A DNA stretch of 64,000 nt. Source: Collybiopsis luxurians FD-317 M1 (Eukaryota > Basidiomycota > Agaricomycetes > Agaricales > Omphalotaceae). Both the position numbers and the translations under genes were made by a program. A model generated the notes under the pieces. The model was not told where the DNA came from. It saw only the letters and a program-made list of their open reading frames with translations, and made no database searches. Shown here piece after piece: positions 46,012 to 60,200 of the stretch; position 1 is the stretch's first letter, and each line of letters begins with the position of its first letter. The DNA lies in NCBI GenBank assembly GCA_000827265.1, contig KN834749.1, positions 423,500-487,499 of the forward strand, in the 5' to 3' direction.

Positions 46012-47229
46012 ACTGGGTGGATGGTTGAAGGAGGTCAAAATTTGAAAGGAGTATTAATAGGAGTGACCGGAATCAGCGCCCGCCCTGCACTGCCATCAGA
46101 TGACACTGATATGTACCAAGTGTACCAAGTATGTGTACCAAGTTTCTGAACTAATCTCGAGTTGTGATAAAATTCCCTTTGGCTAGGACTGAGATGTATT
46201 AGCGAGCCAATGATACTGAAAAAGTAAGTATTTGAAGAAGAAAGCTGGGTACTACTAGTAGGAGATGTCGGCTGCCGAGAGCTATGTACTGTATGTACTG
46301 GTCAACTTGTTCCGTGAAGAGTAACATATATCAATTGACAGTGGACACGGAGACTCTCAGGTCCCGTTCCTTCGCGCGTGACGTCATACTCATATGATTG
46401 CCAGATCTCTTGGCTAACGCAACGTCCAGGGCACCTCGCTTCTTTCGTTTCCTGTACGACGACCGTCGACCAACCTCAATTCTAAATTATTATTTTCCAG
46501 AAATCTTTTCGATCGATTGTCGTACTGGTTCTGTCAAGTTTCAGCTTCTTCTTTTACACAGTTACCCTCGTTACCTCTTGCAGTTTCAACGGCTAAAGGA
46601 TGCCTCAACTTTCAGGTCGCTCTCCCTTCACTTCTTCCCACTTCTTTCCCTCATATTCTTCCAGACAATCCAATCATCAGAACTACTTCTTCAGTCATCG
46701 CGGTCAAGAATCGCCAGGTCTGTCCTCACTCTTCTCGGGCACAGCGGTCTTAGATCTTCACGTTGTACGTACCCAACGTCCTGTGCGCCGTTACTTGAAT
46801 AACGGCATATCTACTCAGCCCCTGGCTCATGTTAATCCCTCCTTCAATAACACCCAAGAAGGTATTTGGTACACGCAGCATTATCTTTCTACATTAGTAG
46901 GTCCCCCGTTCTAACTCCTTCGCGGAATCGCCAGAACGTTCGCAGACTCATTTTACGAGGGCTTTTCCAAACATTATTCGACGCAAGACACCCAACAAAT
47001 CATTCTGTTGGTAGATTTGTCGATTTACTTTAGCGGAGCTGATCATAATACGCGCTTTCAGGAAATCGAGGATTCGCCGGTTGAATCCACTTTGATACAA
47101 GGTCGCGCCTCAGACAATGTAAAGCGGTTTGACCGTACCTACACGCATCGGTTTTATTGGTATTTTCTGCGGTTCTAGCTCACATATTTCCTGTCTGATC
47201 TTTCCTTCCAGACATCCACCACGACGGAC
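46012..47229. other. Divergent promoter and probable 5' leader
   Basis: About 1.2 kb between the PLD start (minus) and the large Ser/Pro-rich gene (plus). It contains a plus frame at 46600-46914 (104 codons, MPQLSGRSPFTSSHFF start, Ser/Pro/Phe-rich) that could be an upstream ORF or an alternative first exon of the downstream gene. No motif supports a separate gene. Confidence 0.35.
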
Positions 47230-50200
47230 ATGACAGATGACGGATTTCTGAAACGAACGAAAACACTCGTCAAAACGAGACCCGTCAACGCTCCCGGAAA
47301 TTTTCTTCATCTGGCGGACATATCAACGCGTTCACGAACCCTCTCGTCTCCCTCCATGTCGTTTTTTGGTAGGCACAGACACAAATTTCGTATCGAGGTT
47401 GAAAATACGTCAAAGGCAAAAAATGAAACCTATACTCCAGCTAGACTTTCCTCTGATGCCATTTTACGGTCTCGTTCTATCGAAATTTCAGACCCCTTGC
47501 CGCCTCCGCTTTCTCCATTGCCTCTTCCTCCTCCAATACACACCCCTTACCGACCTCCGGCATTCCCATCACCCTCGGCGAGCTCTCAACACCGCGCCAA
47601 AAAGTTGAACTCGCTTACAATTTCACCCAATTTGGATGCTCTGCTGAAGCACGATGAGATGATACGGCAAGGCCAAGAAAATTCTGCAAGCTCAGGGTAC
47701 GAAGCGCTCACGAACCCGCCACCAAGCCCTATCAACTCTCACTACCGGAAATTAAATGTTTCTATACCAGCACCATCACTTTCCCCTGGATCACCTTGTT
47801 CTCCTCACTCTCCCCAGCCTCCCCTTACCCCGCGTTCTCCCTTCACGGATCGGAGAACTCCTGCATCCCCCCGGTCTGCTGCGACCTCTTCCTCATATAT
47901 GAATGGTTGGAGTCCCCTGTCAAGCCCAGCGAGGAGGGGCAGCATGTGGGAGCATACACCAAGTACAAGTGTTGCTTCCCTAGCCTTATCCATCAACTCG
48001 GAGGAGCCAATATTCAAAAGCTTACCCCCTCCGCCGCGAACGAGCCCCGCAGGTAAGCGGAGGGCAACGGTGGGGGAAAAGACAAAATCTGTTTCTCCTC
48101 TAGCGAGCAGCCGATTACGTAGTATGACAACTCCCGTTTCTCGTCCAGAGTTGGGCGGTAGCATTAGCCTGGAGGCTGATGCTATCAACATTCCCAGCCG
48201 ATCTCCTCGGCCTGTAGGCATTCAGACTAACAAGGACCCACAACCAAGGATTGGATATTCGGAACGAAATGGTGAGTTGTTACTTTTAAGACTCTTCGAC
48301 TGCGATTCCTCCAGTCAATTTATTCCTCATTCTGGGTTTTATTATCTTTTTATTGCTTTCATTTCAAAGATGACGTTAGCATATGTAGCACGGAGATGCA
48401 GCGTAGATTTGCCTTGACGCAGTCCAGTAGCATTTATGTGCAAGCTGTCGCTTATTTTCATGCATCGAAGGGGCTGCTTCTAGTGTTTATCATCATCCCT
48501 TTGCCCTTCTAGCTTGGCTAGCCGTTCGCAACGTCAATCTCAGATTGGAGTTACTGCGGTTTTTCAACCCCTCCATTTGTTGTTTTCATGTCCCTTCGCG
48601 TTGGAGATTATGAGACCAGTCATATATCTACTGCCGTGATCTCATCTACTTTGACATAATACTTGTCGTTCCTTCCCAGTGTCCGCGCCTCATTTGTAAT
48701 TTAGTCCATTAACTGCTCCTCCTCCCATTTTGCGTTAAATGCAGGGCCCGCTGAATCGACAACGTCGGAAGCAGAACCCTTCAAATTGAGAGATCCTGCA
48801 TTCTCTGATTCAGAGAAGCAGCTGTCTTCTCCCTCGCCACTCGTATCAGAGCTGCTAGTTCCGGACACTAGCGTTGAAAACACTGTGCTCTTCCCTACCG
48901 TTCCCTACTCCTCCTTAACCCAGAACCGTTCTTCTTGTGCATACAAATCTTCTGGTTCTTCCTCTTCGACAACGAGTGATCTATCATCGGACTCTTCTGC
49001 AACCGTGACACCTGCTCGAATAGAAATGGAGGCACATTCCACACGTATGCCACCTTTACGACTACCTTCCCTACCACCTGTTCCTTCTTTTCCCCAGCGT
49101 TCACGACACTCTCTTCGGTCATCCAAGTCGGCGCATAATCTCGGCCACCGCAGTGCTCCTCCAACTTCCTATAGGAACACGTCGCCACAACGGCCTGAGC
49201 GTTCTCGACCAAGGGTACTCAGTGCCGAAGACGTACTGGGAGAACTTTTCCGGAAAGAAGACGCGTTGGAATCTTTGAGGATTCTAGCACAAACTGGGAC
49301 AGGCGTTATAGACCACCTAGAAGAGCCAGAGGCGTTGGTACCGCTGCCTCTCAGTCGAAGTACTTCGTGTCGCAGCATTCACAGTCGTGTCAGTATACGC
49401 AGCCATAGCACTCAGTGCACAGAAGATCGCGTTGGGGTGTCCTTCCTGAGGATGGCGTTGGAGGAGGATGAAGACGATGGGGTTCAGCATGGGGAAGATC
49501 AACCCTCCCTGGACGACGCGTACTCCATTCGTTCCGTCCCCTCCATACCCCGGGCTCCACGTCTCCATCCTTCTCTGTCGACTGAGACGCACTTGAATGA
49601 GCATAAATCCAAGAGGGTCCGACATCCTTACTCCGGCTTTGGGCCCGACTTTGCCTTATTGTCCCGCTCATCTGCTTCTTCCACGAAATCCCCTGCCGTG
49701 TCTGTTAAATCAACCGTTTCAAGATCTTCCCCTTCACCATCTGGACTTTCATATGCGCGTGTTCGTGCGGGAGTTGAAGAAAAATATGGATATAGTGCGG
49801 CGTCCAAGATGGGATCAAGATCAAAATCAAGAGAGGTGAGTTCAACATGGAACGATCTGTCATATTTGAATGCATTGGAACTGTTTCTGACTAAAGGATC
49901 AACATAGGGCTATGGCGATATTGTTGTGCAAGATGCCAATAAAGGAGATGAGGTCCCACGTCGAAGTCAATCTCGGCGGCAAAGACCCGCAGAGATTTCT
50001 TTAATACACACCAAAAATGTGGAAGAATCAGCATCTTCGTTCTCTCTGGACATATTACCGCAGCTTCCCAAGCTCATTCCTCCTTCACCTCTTTCTGCTT
50101 CATTCGACCGCACTTTAGGCTTGTCGGGCTATACTTCATCAGGATCATCGGTTCAGCCGGCGGAACCGTTTACGGACCTCTTTACACCCAACTCTGAAGA

Positions 50201-53200
50201 GTTTTCATTTAGGCCGGAGCGTATCTCACTACTGACCGTCCGCTCCGGATCGGACGAGTCTTGCAGGTCAACAAGAAGGCCAGGAAGTATTTCGACGCTT
50301 GCGTTCGGTAAAGTGCGATCTGGGAGACGGAAAAGCGAAGAGAGCGACATCCGAGAGATACCTTTCGAGTTTGACTCCGAGAAGGATTCGAGCGGCTGTA
50401 CGTAGTTGATGTAGATCTTACTTTGATGGTCATAATTTAATCCACTTTATTGATGGCAGACTACCCTCACGATTTGAACGGTTACGAAGGAGACTATAAC
50501 TCGGCTTCAGCAGAGGATTCGACAGACGAGGAGATTGATTTTGCAAAATATCATCAGCGACGGGTATCAGAAGATCTGCATCACGTACATTACACGTATC
50601 GAGCAGAAAGGCCAGCGAAGACGAGATCTTTGAGCAAGACAAAGGAAAAAGCGGTTAAACAAATTCGTCGAAGAACAGCTACAGGTCTTATGTTTTTTCA
50701 TTCCAGCGGAGGTGGGGAAAAACGCGAGAAGCATCACCGAGAAGTGGACATGCGACCGGTAAGTACCTTGGTTACGCTCGGTTAAAATAGGTGTTTCAAA
50801 GGCAGGCTGCGGCCAAGTGGAACCCACGGCCACAAAGTCAAGTGTTCGACGTTGAACATTCTTTGATTATCAGCTGTCTTCTGCCAGCTGCCTTGTGCTT
50901 CCTATAAACTGACTTGTTCATACATACAGCAAGGACAGCAAAGTGGAGTTGAGATGCCATCAATTGCAACTTCCCACGGCGGAGAGGATCCGGAAGAACG
51001 ATCAGGGTCGACAGCAGCAGAATCTCCGCTAGATACGAACCTGACGACCACGACTACGACGGCCACGACACCAGTTGACACCATTTCGACTTCCCTCAGT
51101 GCCTTCCACTTTGTCGAAGAAGACCCGTGGTCTAGTACTGAGCACGAGAGAGATCTGCAAGCCAGGTGAGCAGTATAATTCCATTGTTTTCTGGGTGTTT
51201 TTTTTTTACATAGTCACAGAGAGGACGAGCCAAGAATCAGCATTTCCAGTACTGTATACTCGCAATCTTACTACGACCCCTACGACGTTCTTCCTACGCC
51301 GAGAACCCCCCAGACTTTCACCCATTCTCAACAACAGCGACGGCCAGAGCCAATCGACACAATGCGCAGAGAACGGAGTAACTATTCCGAGTTGCAAGAT
51401 CAAATATCGTTTATGGAGTTGACTTCGCCGACCAAGCCTCCAATTCCCACCAGTCCAAAACCTAACTTTGAGCGTTTCAGCCGCTCAGCTAAATCAAGTC
51501 ACAGTCTCGAACGCAGGACACCGCATCGGGAGCGAGATCAGGGGTCAAGATCGACTCCTAAACATAAAATATCCGCTCCAGTTCCTCGGTCTAATTCTTA
51601 CGACGACAACTTTGACATGCTACCTCCACCTACTTCCAACAACCTCGACCCTCTCTCCCGTGCAGACCTAGTCCGCAAGTCAAGAAAACTTGCCCAGGTA
51701 TTTGGCCAAACTCCAAGCGGCTCGTCACTTCTGCCCGGATTGTCAATCACTGCTTCCGATGTCGGTCCAGCGGCAAGCAGTTTTCTCGATATAACCTCAC
51801 CAACGACTTCTCGCCATCGGTCTTCTAACTCTATCACCGCTTTTAGGAAAAGCTCTGGCCTTGAAAGCAAGGACAAGATTAAAGAAAACATTGAGCGCAT
51901 TAGAGGCAAGGCAATCTGGCCTCCTCCTCCCGTGACTCAGTATATGTCCGCTGCTTCGGGACGAAGACATTCTACCCCCCTTACGCCGGACGAGTTCGAG
52001 TTCCTAAGTGAACTTCATCGGCAGGAACCTGTTGCACCGGATGCGGACGAGTCGTCCGTTCTAGACCTTGACAGTAGCGAAAACATTGAGATTGGCAGTG
52101 TCAAAGGTGATAGGAGCAGCTTCATCGATTGGGATGATGATTCACCCAAAGCCGACGCAAAGGGAAAGAGCACTCACCCAGTTGAGTTACTGACACAATC
52201 TCCGCAGAGCTCAATCAGCTCTCATCGCTCATCCCTATCGTCTCTTACTTTTGCACCTCCGTCCGCTTACCCTGGAGGTGCACCTCGAAATTCGTTCCCA
52301 CCTCAAGAGGATTCTGTACTCACTGCAGCTCCTTTTGATAACATAGACGATGACGGACAGAATCGCGCCCGTCGTCTGCAGCAGCAGCGTCTCCTTGCAC
52401 GTCAGCCTTCATTGGTTTCCATTGTCACGCCCTCACTTATGTCACCTGAGGAACGTATAGAAGCAGAAAGGCGGCGCAAGCGCGAGAAACTAGCCAAGTT
52501 GCATCGTTTTCTCGGTTCCCGAGTTCCTCAGGGGCTCGTTTTGGGCGAAGGCGGAGACAGCGAGCCCGGTCTTCCTAGCCTATCTATTTCTTCTATGGGT
52601 GAAGAAACTGACATTGATGGATCTGGTGAGGAAAAACGATCATGGAAGAAGGGCATGGCTCGGGTTACTAGGAGAAGGAGTGGTAGCGACTCGGGGATTG
52701 GCAGTGACTGGAGTGATGTTACAGATAGGCGAAAAGAGGATCTAGGGGCGGACGAGAGGCTGAGGTTGGTGAAACGGGCAGTGAGATTGGAAAAGGTTCG
52801 CGTTTTCTACTTCTGGTTTTTTTTCAAAACCTCCTGTTTATCCTTCCTGCCCAGGTATTTGGTGTTGCTCCGCCGCAAACTCTATACCAACCTCACAATC
52901 TCGGCCACGTTCCGCATTCACGGTCCACCTCAGGCCTGATTGGATCTTCGGGTACTCCCAAGATGATTCGATCCTCCTCAGCTGGTGCTATCGAGGGACC
53001 AAGTCCTACTCCGTCCAAGAAGGATCAGAGACCTGCTTCCCGGGAGCTGCTACTGCCCAAGGAAAACGCAAACGACGAGCCGGAACCCCGTGTCGAAGCC
53101 GGAGACATGGCGGCCACCAGTGGACGAACTATTGTCGGCAGACCCCGAGGAGCATCCTTAGTATATACTCACTACGAACATTCGTTGAACAGCTTGGGAG

Positions 53201-53807
53201 ACATTTTGGATCGAGTGAGCTGGATTTCTCTCTGCTTTCCCCGGTTTTCCCCAATCATTAACTAATGTTCACTAGGATGATCGGGCATCGCTCAAGGAGC
53301 TTCACGAGATCCTTTATCAGAACGACGAGCACGAGCGAGGAGATCCCTTTCCGGAGCCGAACGCGGATTTTACCGGCGGAGATTCGGATCCTCCTGGGTA
53401 CACCTCTGAATATGCCGGTTCGATTCGGTCAGAACGACGTCGTTCATTACCTGCACGGACATCTATGGCTTCTCTGGCCTCCCTTGGATCCATCATCTCC
53501 AAAACATCCATCAATGATGCAGATGGGGAAGGTAGTGGAAGCGACGGTGCTTTTCAGGTCAGAAGACGTCGGGCCGCGAAGCTCACGCAGTTTTTTGGTG
53601 TGGACTACCATGAACTCGTTCAGGATGTGTTGGAGAGTATCGAGAGTGGTGTAGAGATGGAGAGAGGAAGAGGCGGGATTGATATGGAAGAAGCCGAGGT
53701 AATTGATATGGCAATCACTGTTGTTTCGGCACTTACCTTTCTTTGTACAGGTTCTTCTGAGGAAGTTGAGGATGATTAAAGGGAAACGAACTGGTGTTCT
53801 GCAATGA
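47230..53807 (+). CDS. Large Ser/Pro-rich disordered protein with repeated K-L-x-x-x-[FL]-G motifs
   Basis: No enzyme domain recognised. Exons include 47230-48271, 48745-49835, 49908-50397, 50460-50758, 50930-51163, one from about 51215 to 52795, 52855-53214, 53276-53698 and 53751-53807, giving around 1,800 residues. Most is low complexity with Ser/Pro/Arg-rich stretches and many SP, RxxS-type sites, fitting a phosphorylated cytoskeletal or signalling scaffold. Short conserved-looking modules recur: RKSRKLAQVFGQTPS near 51680, KREKLAKLHRFLGSRVP near 52490, LEKVFGVAPPQTL across the 52796-52854 intron, and RRRAAKLTQFFGVDYHEL near 53590, followed by a helical C-terminus. The first intron (48272-48744) is 473 bp, far above the local norm. 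Start chosen as the first ATG of the long frame; the upstream boundary is uncertain. Confidence 0.75.
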
Positions 53808-54209
53808 AACCAATCACCTTGATCGTATCCGTTGACTAGAACTTGCTTTAACTTTTGCCATCATTTACATTCATTCGTTTTTTCGTCTACATCCTTGGTA
53901 TCGGTCAAGAACTCGTTCATTACATTGCATAGCGATATTCACAAGCATCTACTACATATATATTGAAACACCTTGAATTCCTGGCACCTTACTGCACAGT
54001 AAGTTATGATTACAATATTCTTCTATATCTTAAATGCTCCACATACATTACAAGTGTAATATTGAAATATTGACATTAAAGGGCTCCTCAATTCGAAAAT
54101 GGCATTTGACACTCTAGTAGTTATACGTAAATACAGTTAAATTTTTTGTTAATTTTGTGCCGAATCGGGTCAAAGTGTCCGGATGATACAGAAAAGTCCA
54201 AAGTAAAAG
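53808..54209. other. Convergent intergenic region
   Basis: A/T-rich interval between the Ser/Pro-rich gene (plus) and APC1 (minus), with several polyadenylation-like AATAAA-related stretches and no coding frame. Confidence 0.5.
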
Positions 54210-57200
54210 CTACGCTAAAACATTCCAAGTTGCAATAATTTCATCCAACGACCTGACTGACCATCCAGCTCCTAAAGCTGTAGTCATCCTAGACCCCGTA
54301 GAGTGCAGCACTTCCTTGATACTCAAATCCAACACCTTGATATCACTGGTACCCACGGGTGGTGGTACATTCAGGCATTGGGTATGCGCTTCTGCTGCAA
54401 GCTCTTTGAGAATGACGAGTAAGGTTGACACAGGAACCGCATTTCGCAAAAGGTACCACGCTAAGTTACTGGCGGTCTCCTCGTCTAAGAGGCCAGGTTG
54501 ACCGATGGAGTATCGTCCGAGAACACGTAAGAATTCAGGAGAGGAGCGAACGATTTCAAGCTGCTCGTCTAGATCATGCATAGTTCCCCAAACTGTACTG
54601 TCACGAATAAGAGGTGTGCGATAGTTGTTCTCAGTCCGACCGCTAAACCGCCTCTCGTAAACACGCCCATAAAAGTCGGCGAGGAAGCGTAAATCCTGAA
54701 GGTGCAAATGAAAATATCGAGAGGAGGGAGACATGAAACGGTAACGGAACAACGTGAGATGCGATTGCAAGGTCTGGGGTTTTCCTTGTAAGATAGAATC
54801 GAAAAGCACAGCATGGCAATAAGTATTCAGCAGCCGCTCTTTGTAAGTCTTTCCATCGCTATGACAGAAGTATTCGGCGAAAGCCAGAAACAAAGGATCA
54901 TTAGAGAACGAGGTAATGAATTCCCATAAATCCCCTGCTGGATGCGTTTTGGTGTCAGTGAGTTGGGGGTAGTCCAAGGTAGCAGCATCTCCCGCTGAGG
55001 ACCTGGAGCGAACAAACAAACTGCGACTGCCTCTAGGATCTTCAGTGTAGCTGAGAAATGCCGTTCTCCGTTTGACGTATAAGGTCTGACTGCGCATGAG
55101 ACACTCCTTATGACGAGGAATCTTTTCAGTGTCAAGATAGAATGGCCAATACCGAGGAGTGTCCACTCGTATAGACACCAATTTGTTCAAGTCCGGAATG
55201 AGCGTTGGAGATATAAGCTGGTTAGTGCCAACAGCTTTACCCTCCTTCATCGTAATTTTCACAGGGAGATAAACAACCTCGTTTGTTTCTACATCTCTCG
55301 CGATGAGGCATCGCGGCTCCACAGCGAGCACCCAGAGATGCCGGAGAGCTTGCAAATAGCATTTGTTATCCGCTGAGATAGAGTGTGTTCGGGGAAAGAA
55401 CGCTGTGACCATGCAGGCAATTGCAGCATCGGATGTGCCTAGAGTGAAACGACCCCCTCCAAGGAATAGGAGCCCCAAAGCTTGATGTGTCGCAACATGA
55501 ATACCGTATTTGAACGCCGGGTGGTACATCGTGGTCCCGTACATCCCATAAGCGTATCGAAGTCTCCGCAAACATGTTATTTCCCCGGTCCCGGCCATCA
55601 CCATACTCAGTGATATAGTGATTAAATTGAGGCCGTCTCGGACGGCGGAGCGCTTGATCCGCCAATCAAATGACGGACCTGAAGCCAAGGGTTAGCATCC
55701 AATGACAAGAGGTAGATATGTGTACCGCACCATTCGAGTAAACCATCCTAGTGAAAAGATCATGATATCGAATAATCATTTTGTACGCCTCCTGTCGTGC
55801 GGTCCCCGCGAATTTCAAACCAATCGCAAAACAGCATCCAGCAACTATATTATAATATGCCAGCTCCCAAGCATCAGCGATGGTCGAGCCTGATGGCAAT
55901 TTATGTTTGCTTTCGATACCTTTCCGAATCGCTTCCGGTATCTGAAGGGCGATCCAATCGTTTGTGGGTGTAATCTTGTTCCACATAATTAACGCTCGAG
56001 CCAAAGTCCGAAGTAGAAGGAAGCTCGGTTGGATACGGTTCAGTCCAAGAACAGTATCGGGAATCGTAAGCATATCGGCAATATCTTGTCGTTCAGTTCG
56101 AAGGTACATCAAACCCAACGCAATACTCGCTGCGGGAGACGTGAGGTTGATGTCGAACTCGCGAGAGGTACCAAATTCCCCGTCACCATGAATGAGAACA
56201 TTCAAACGTTCCAGAAGCGCAGCATCAGCGGGAATAGTGGTCCCTTTTCCTAACATGACCATACCGAATGCTAGTGCAGCAGAATATGTGTAAGCCTCCC
56301 GATACTCATTGCTGAGATCCGGTTGGACCAAATCCTTGCGGCTCATTTGATTGAGACAGACCTCCGCCATACGTCTATTCTTCGTTCCGATGTAAAGTAG
56401 ACCAACGCCCGTCAGTCCGGCAGCTTGAGTATGTAACGGGACATTTAGATCTACCGTGGGCGTCGGCAACAGCGCAGGAGTATGAACAGCCAGCAACTTG
56501 GTGACGTGGTGGTTGGCATTCCCCACATTGGCTGCCGATAACCCAAGTAGGACACCTATGGAGGTCAAATCATGTTTAGGCGTTAAATAACCAAATGTGT
56601 GCCACGTTAACATCTCTTTTAGATGTCCCGTCAGCCCGAGTCCGAACAAAAATCCAGCGTGCTCTGGAGTCAACTCTGAGGGTTTGTTAAAAGCTATCCA
56701 GGAGCTGTCGACGCTCGCAGATTCGGAAGATATTCTTAATGCCGCTGCAACTCCATTATGGAATTCTCCCCATTGCACAGATTCGGGCATGAGTTTGCCA
56801 TGATCCGGAACGACGACGCTGTTCATTGGATGTAATCTGACAGCAAATTCGAGTTTTGGAATATTGAACGCTTCTCGAGTTATGGAAGTAATCGATCCGA
56901 AGGTGAAGAGGGCACGCCCGTAGGGTAATGCGAGCGTACGTTCTGCAATACGGCAGACCTGCATCTGGTGATCTTTTGCCTGGTCATGTTCGCTGTGCAA
57001 CATGTTAGAGAGAAGGAACGATACCTGGAAAGTTGACTTACGTAGCATCGGGCCTCTCCAACGAACGTGCTGAGGATATCGTGGAGGAAGACAGTAATCG
57101 AGCGACTTCCTCTAGCCGCCGATCTTGTCCAAATCTTATACTGGTGAACTCGTCCAAGTCCAATTCGACCCCCGTCGTAGCCTCCATCTCCCCGATACTC

Positions 57201-60200
57201 GCGGCCTTGGCTTCAGCTGCAATTTTCTCGATAGTTTTCCTTGGCTGGGAAGATGTCTACAGTGGACAGACGAGCATGTGAGAAATGACACACCGTTGAA
57301 GAGCGGGAGGAAATATACCAGATACTCTTTGATTGACTTATACCCATTTCTCACCATATCTGGCTTTGGAACAGCACTCGCCGCGACATCATCCCTGTCA
57401 ATAGCCTTGTATCCCTGCAATGGCCAATCTGCCGGAGGGGCCAACTGACACGTTCTGAGTGCTTCTCTCAAGGGCGCCGCGATACCCAAAGGCATCCTTC
57501 CGATTAACCCTTCGTCCTTTCCTCCCTTCCCCTCCCTCATTTTCCCGGTCATGCCAGTCCCGACCATCTGCCGAACCGCGTTCTCTGCCCTCTTGCCATG
57601 TCGCTTGACATCCGGATCAGCGAGCTTCATATACGCCATAGTGAGCCGTTTCATCGATTCGAGGGGATCACGGAGGCCGTAGGCGAAGGAAGGTCGGATG
57701 CGGAAGCGGGAAGCGAGTTCGAGGGCATCAAACCAGGGAACCTTCCATTCTGGATTGGAAATTCGGCCGTACAAGATGGCGGATATGTCTGGAGGCCAGA
57801 CGGGGATTGTATCATCTAAATCTTCTACGGCTGGAGAGGGGGCAGTGAGTAATTCATGTAGACATAGATACTGGTATGCGTACCAGCTGTGGCAGACGAA
57901 GGCCATGCAAGGTCACCCATTGCATCTGGACACATTCTCCTCCAATAATCCGCCCATTCTGGTCTGATGTACATCGCGATACGGCATATGACCGGGGCAA
58001 GTTCTAGCAAATCTTGATACCTATCCACCAAAAGGCGCATTTCTTCCGCGAGAGTATGTAGTGTATATAATGCAACTACGAGTTGATTATATGAATCGGT
58101 GCCTTTTTGCATTGCAGGAAGTTTTTTTACTTTTCCCTGCCCAGAGATTGAGGAAGAAGATACGAGCTTAGGTGGTTTTTGAAGGAATTGCATGACAGGA
58201 TCTTCATGGAAACGATTGTGAGATGGCGAGGTGTGAAGACGGGCCCATGAGCTAGAGGGGGTGGACGAAGACACGTTCATCCCACTTTCATTCCCACTCT
58301 CGAGCCCGAAAATGGCATACAACGCCTTTGTGAAGCACCTCCACTCCAACTCAGGCTTATAGAGAAAATCTTCTTCCGCCCAATTTTGCAGGAAGCGACG
58401 ATGGAGAATGAAGCAGACGTCGGGGGGAAGACACAAAGCCAGGACTTGAAGTGCCTGGATCGTGAGCAGGCTAGCAGGTAGGTAATTGGCTGCAGTGTAT
58501 GTTGTTGAACCGTCGGACATGAGAAAAGCGGCGAGATTTGGGGAAGAGGCTTCCGGAATGACAGAGATAATACGAGGAAAACTCAGAGAAGAATTGGTGC
58601 TCGAGCCTTCGACACCGATCATTGTATCGCCGGCATTCAAAGGCTCTGGCTCAGCTGGACGTAGGACTGGCTTCAGCGCAATCTCGTACATCCCATGTGT
58701 CAGCAGGCTCAAACCACCTCCAGGTTTCACTACAAGTAAATCCCAAATCCCTGCCCGTGTTCCTTTGACCACTGCGATTGACACACCAGCAATCTTCCGC
58801 AAGGTTGTCATCTCAATACGAATTTGAGGCATATCGCTGGGATGAGGAGCTCTCGGGAAGAGTTGATATATCGTTACCTGCTGTCGAGATGGTAGACATA
58901 TTGATAGCAAGGAACGATCCAGGGTGTTGTCGTGGTTTCGGTGGTCAAAAAGAGCAAATGTGATAGATGAGGAAGCGTCCACGCTAGTTCAACGCTTAGA
59001 CGTATGATTATAAAGAGACGATATCAAAGTGCTTACTCCGCTTGATCAAGTTCAATCTCGTGCAGTTTGTCCATCCACAGCGTGGTCTTCATCCTCCCAT
59101 GTTCGGCCGGAGTAAGGGCATCTATGTCACTCCCTCTAGTCCCTGAGCCCAAGACCATTCGGTTCATTGTCACACTCAAATCGTTTCGTGTTAAAGAATT
59201 CCTTCGCACCCTCGTGCCCGACGAATCAACCGACTGCGTCTGCGTGGTCGGCGCAGCAGCCAAGGAAGCCATAGAAGCCAAAGTCGTCGCCGTAGAAAGT
59301 GACGGAGCCATTCCGGGTAGCTTAGAAAGCGGTGGTAAGTCGGCTATTTCAGGAAACGCTTGTGTAGGCGACGGTGGACGAGGGGAAGCGGGATGAATTT
59401 TATCCAACATATCGGGAAATACGACGGATGTACGACGATTGTTGGCCAGCCCCCCGGGCATACTTTGGCGTTTGCTATGTGCCAGTGTCTTGGTCCGCTT
59501 GCGACCCAACGGAACTGGGGAGTCCTTGGGCTTGATATAGACATACCGCCAGATTGTGAGCCGCCGCTTCGCACTATCGAGAGTAGCAACGATCTCGTGA
59601 GGAGAATTTGGGGAACTGTAAGATGTCCAAAGAACGACTTCATACGGTGAAATAGGTTTCAGTGGTTTCGTCGAGTTTTCATCTTCATCTCTGAGAGTGG
59701 CAGGTCCATTCAAGCCGCCGATTATTCCACTGGTCAGACCAACAGCTGATGGCTCTGCAAATGAATTAGAGAGAGAGAAGATGGTTGGAAGAATGTCTTC
59801 GCCGGCCATTTCAGCTTCGGCAAGTTCTGCGGGTTCCAATACGCGTTGAATGAGTAAGCCATGCGGACTAATTGGCCAAGCTTTTCGAACGATGAAAGGC
59901 AAAGAGAATGTATGTTCCAATCCAGAAGCAAGATATACTTTGCCAATACTGCGTAAAAAGACGAAAACTGCAGAAACTTTGGTAGTGCGGCTTCCTGGTG
60001 GTGGACCGGCTTTCTGTTTGTTGGCGTAGAAGAAGGGTCCAAACGTTGGTCTATCCGACGGAGATTTCGCCATCGCCTCTGGCCGTTCTGAGAAATGCTT
60101 CGGGGGATATGTACCACCTTCCTCCATCCAGCCAATACAGGCCCATTGAACCGGCTGTCCTTCAAGTTCAAAACTCCATTTCTTCTTCACGACTCCTCCA

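Noticed and set aside
46600..46914. 104-codon plus frame as an independent gene
   Set aside because: Ser/Phe-rich with no motif; more likely upstream leader or an alternative first exon of the large downstream gene.
47805..48221. 138-codon minus frame inside the Ser/Pro-rich gene
   Set aside because: Shadow of a low-complexity GC-rich exon on the coding strand.
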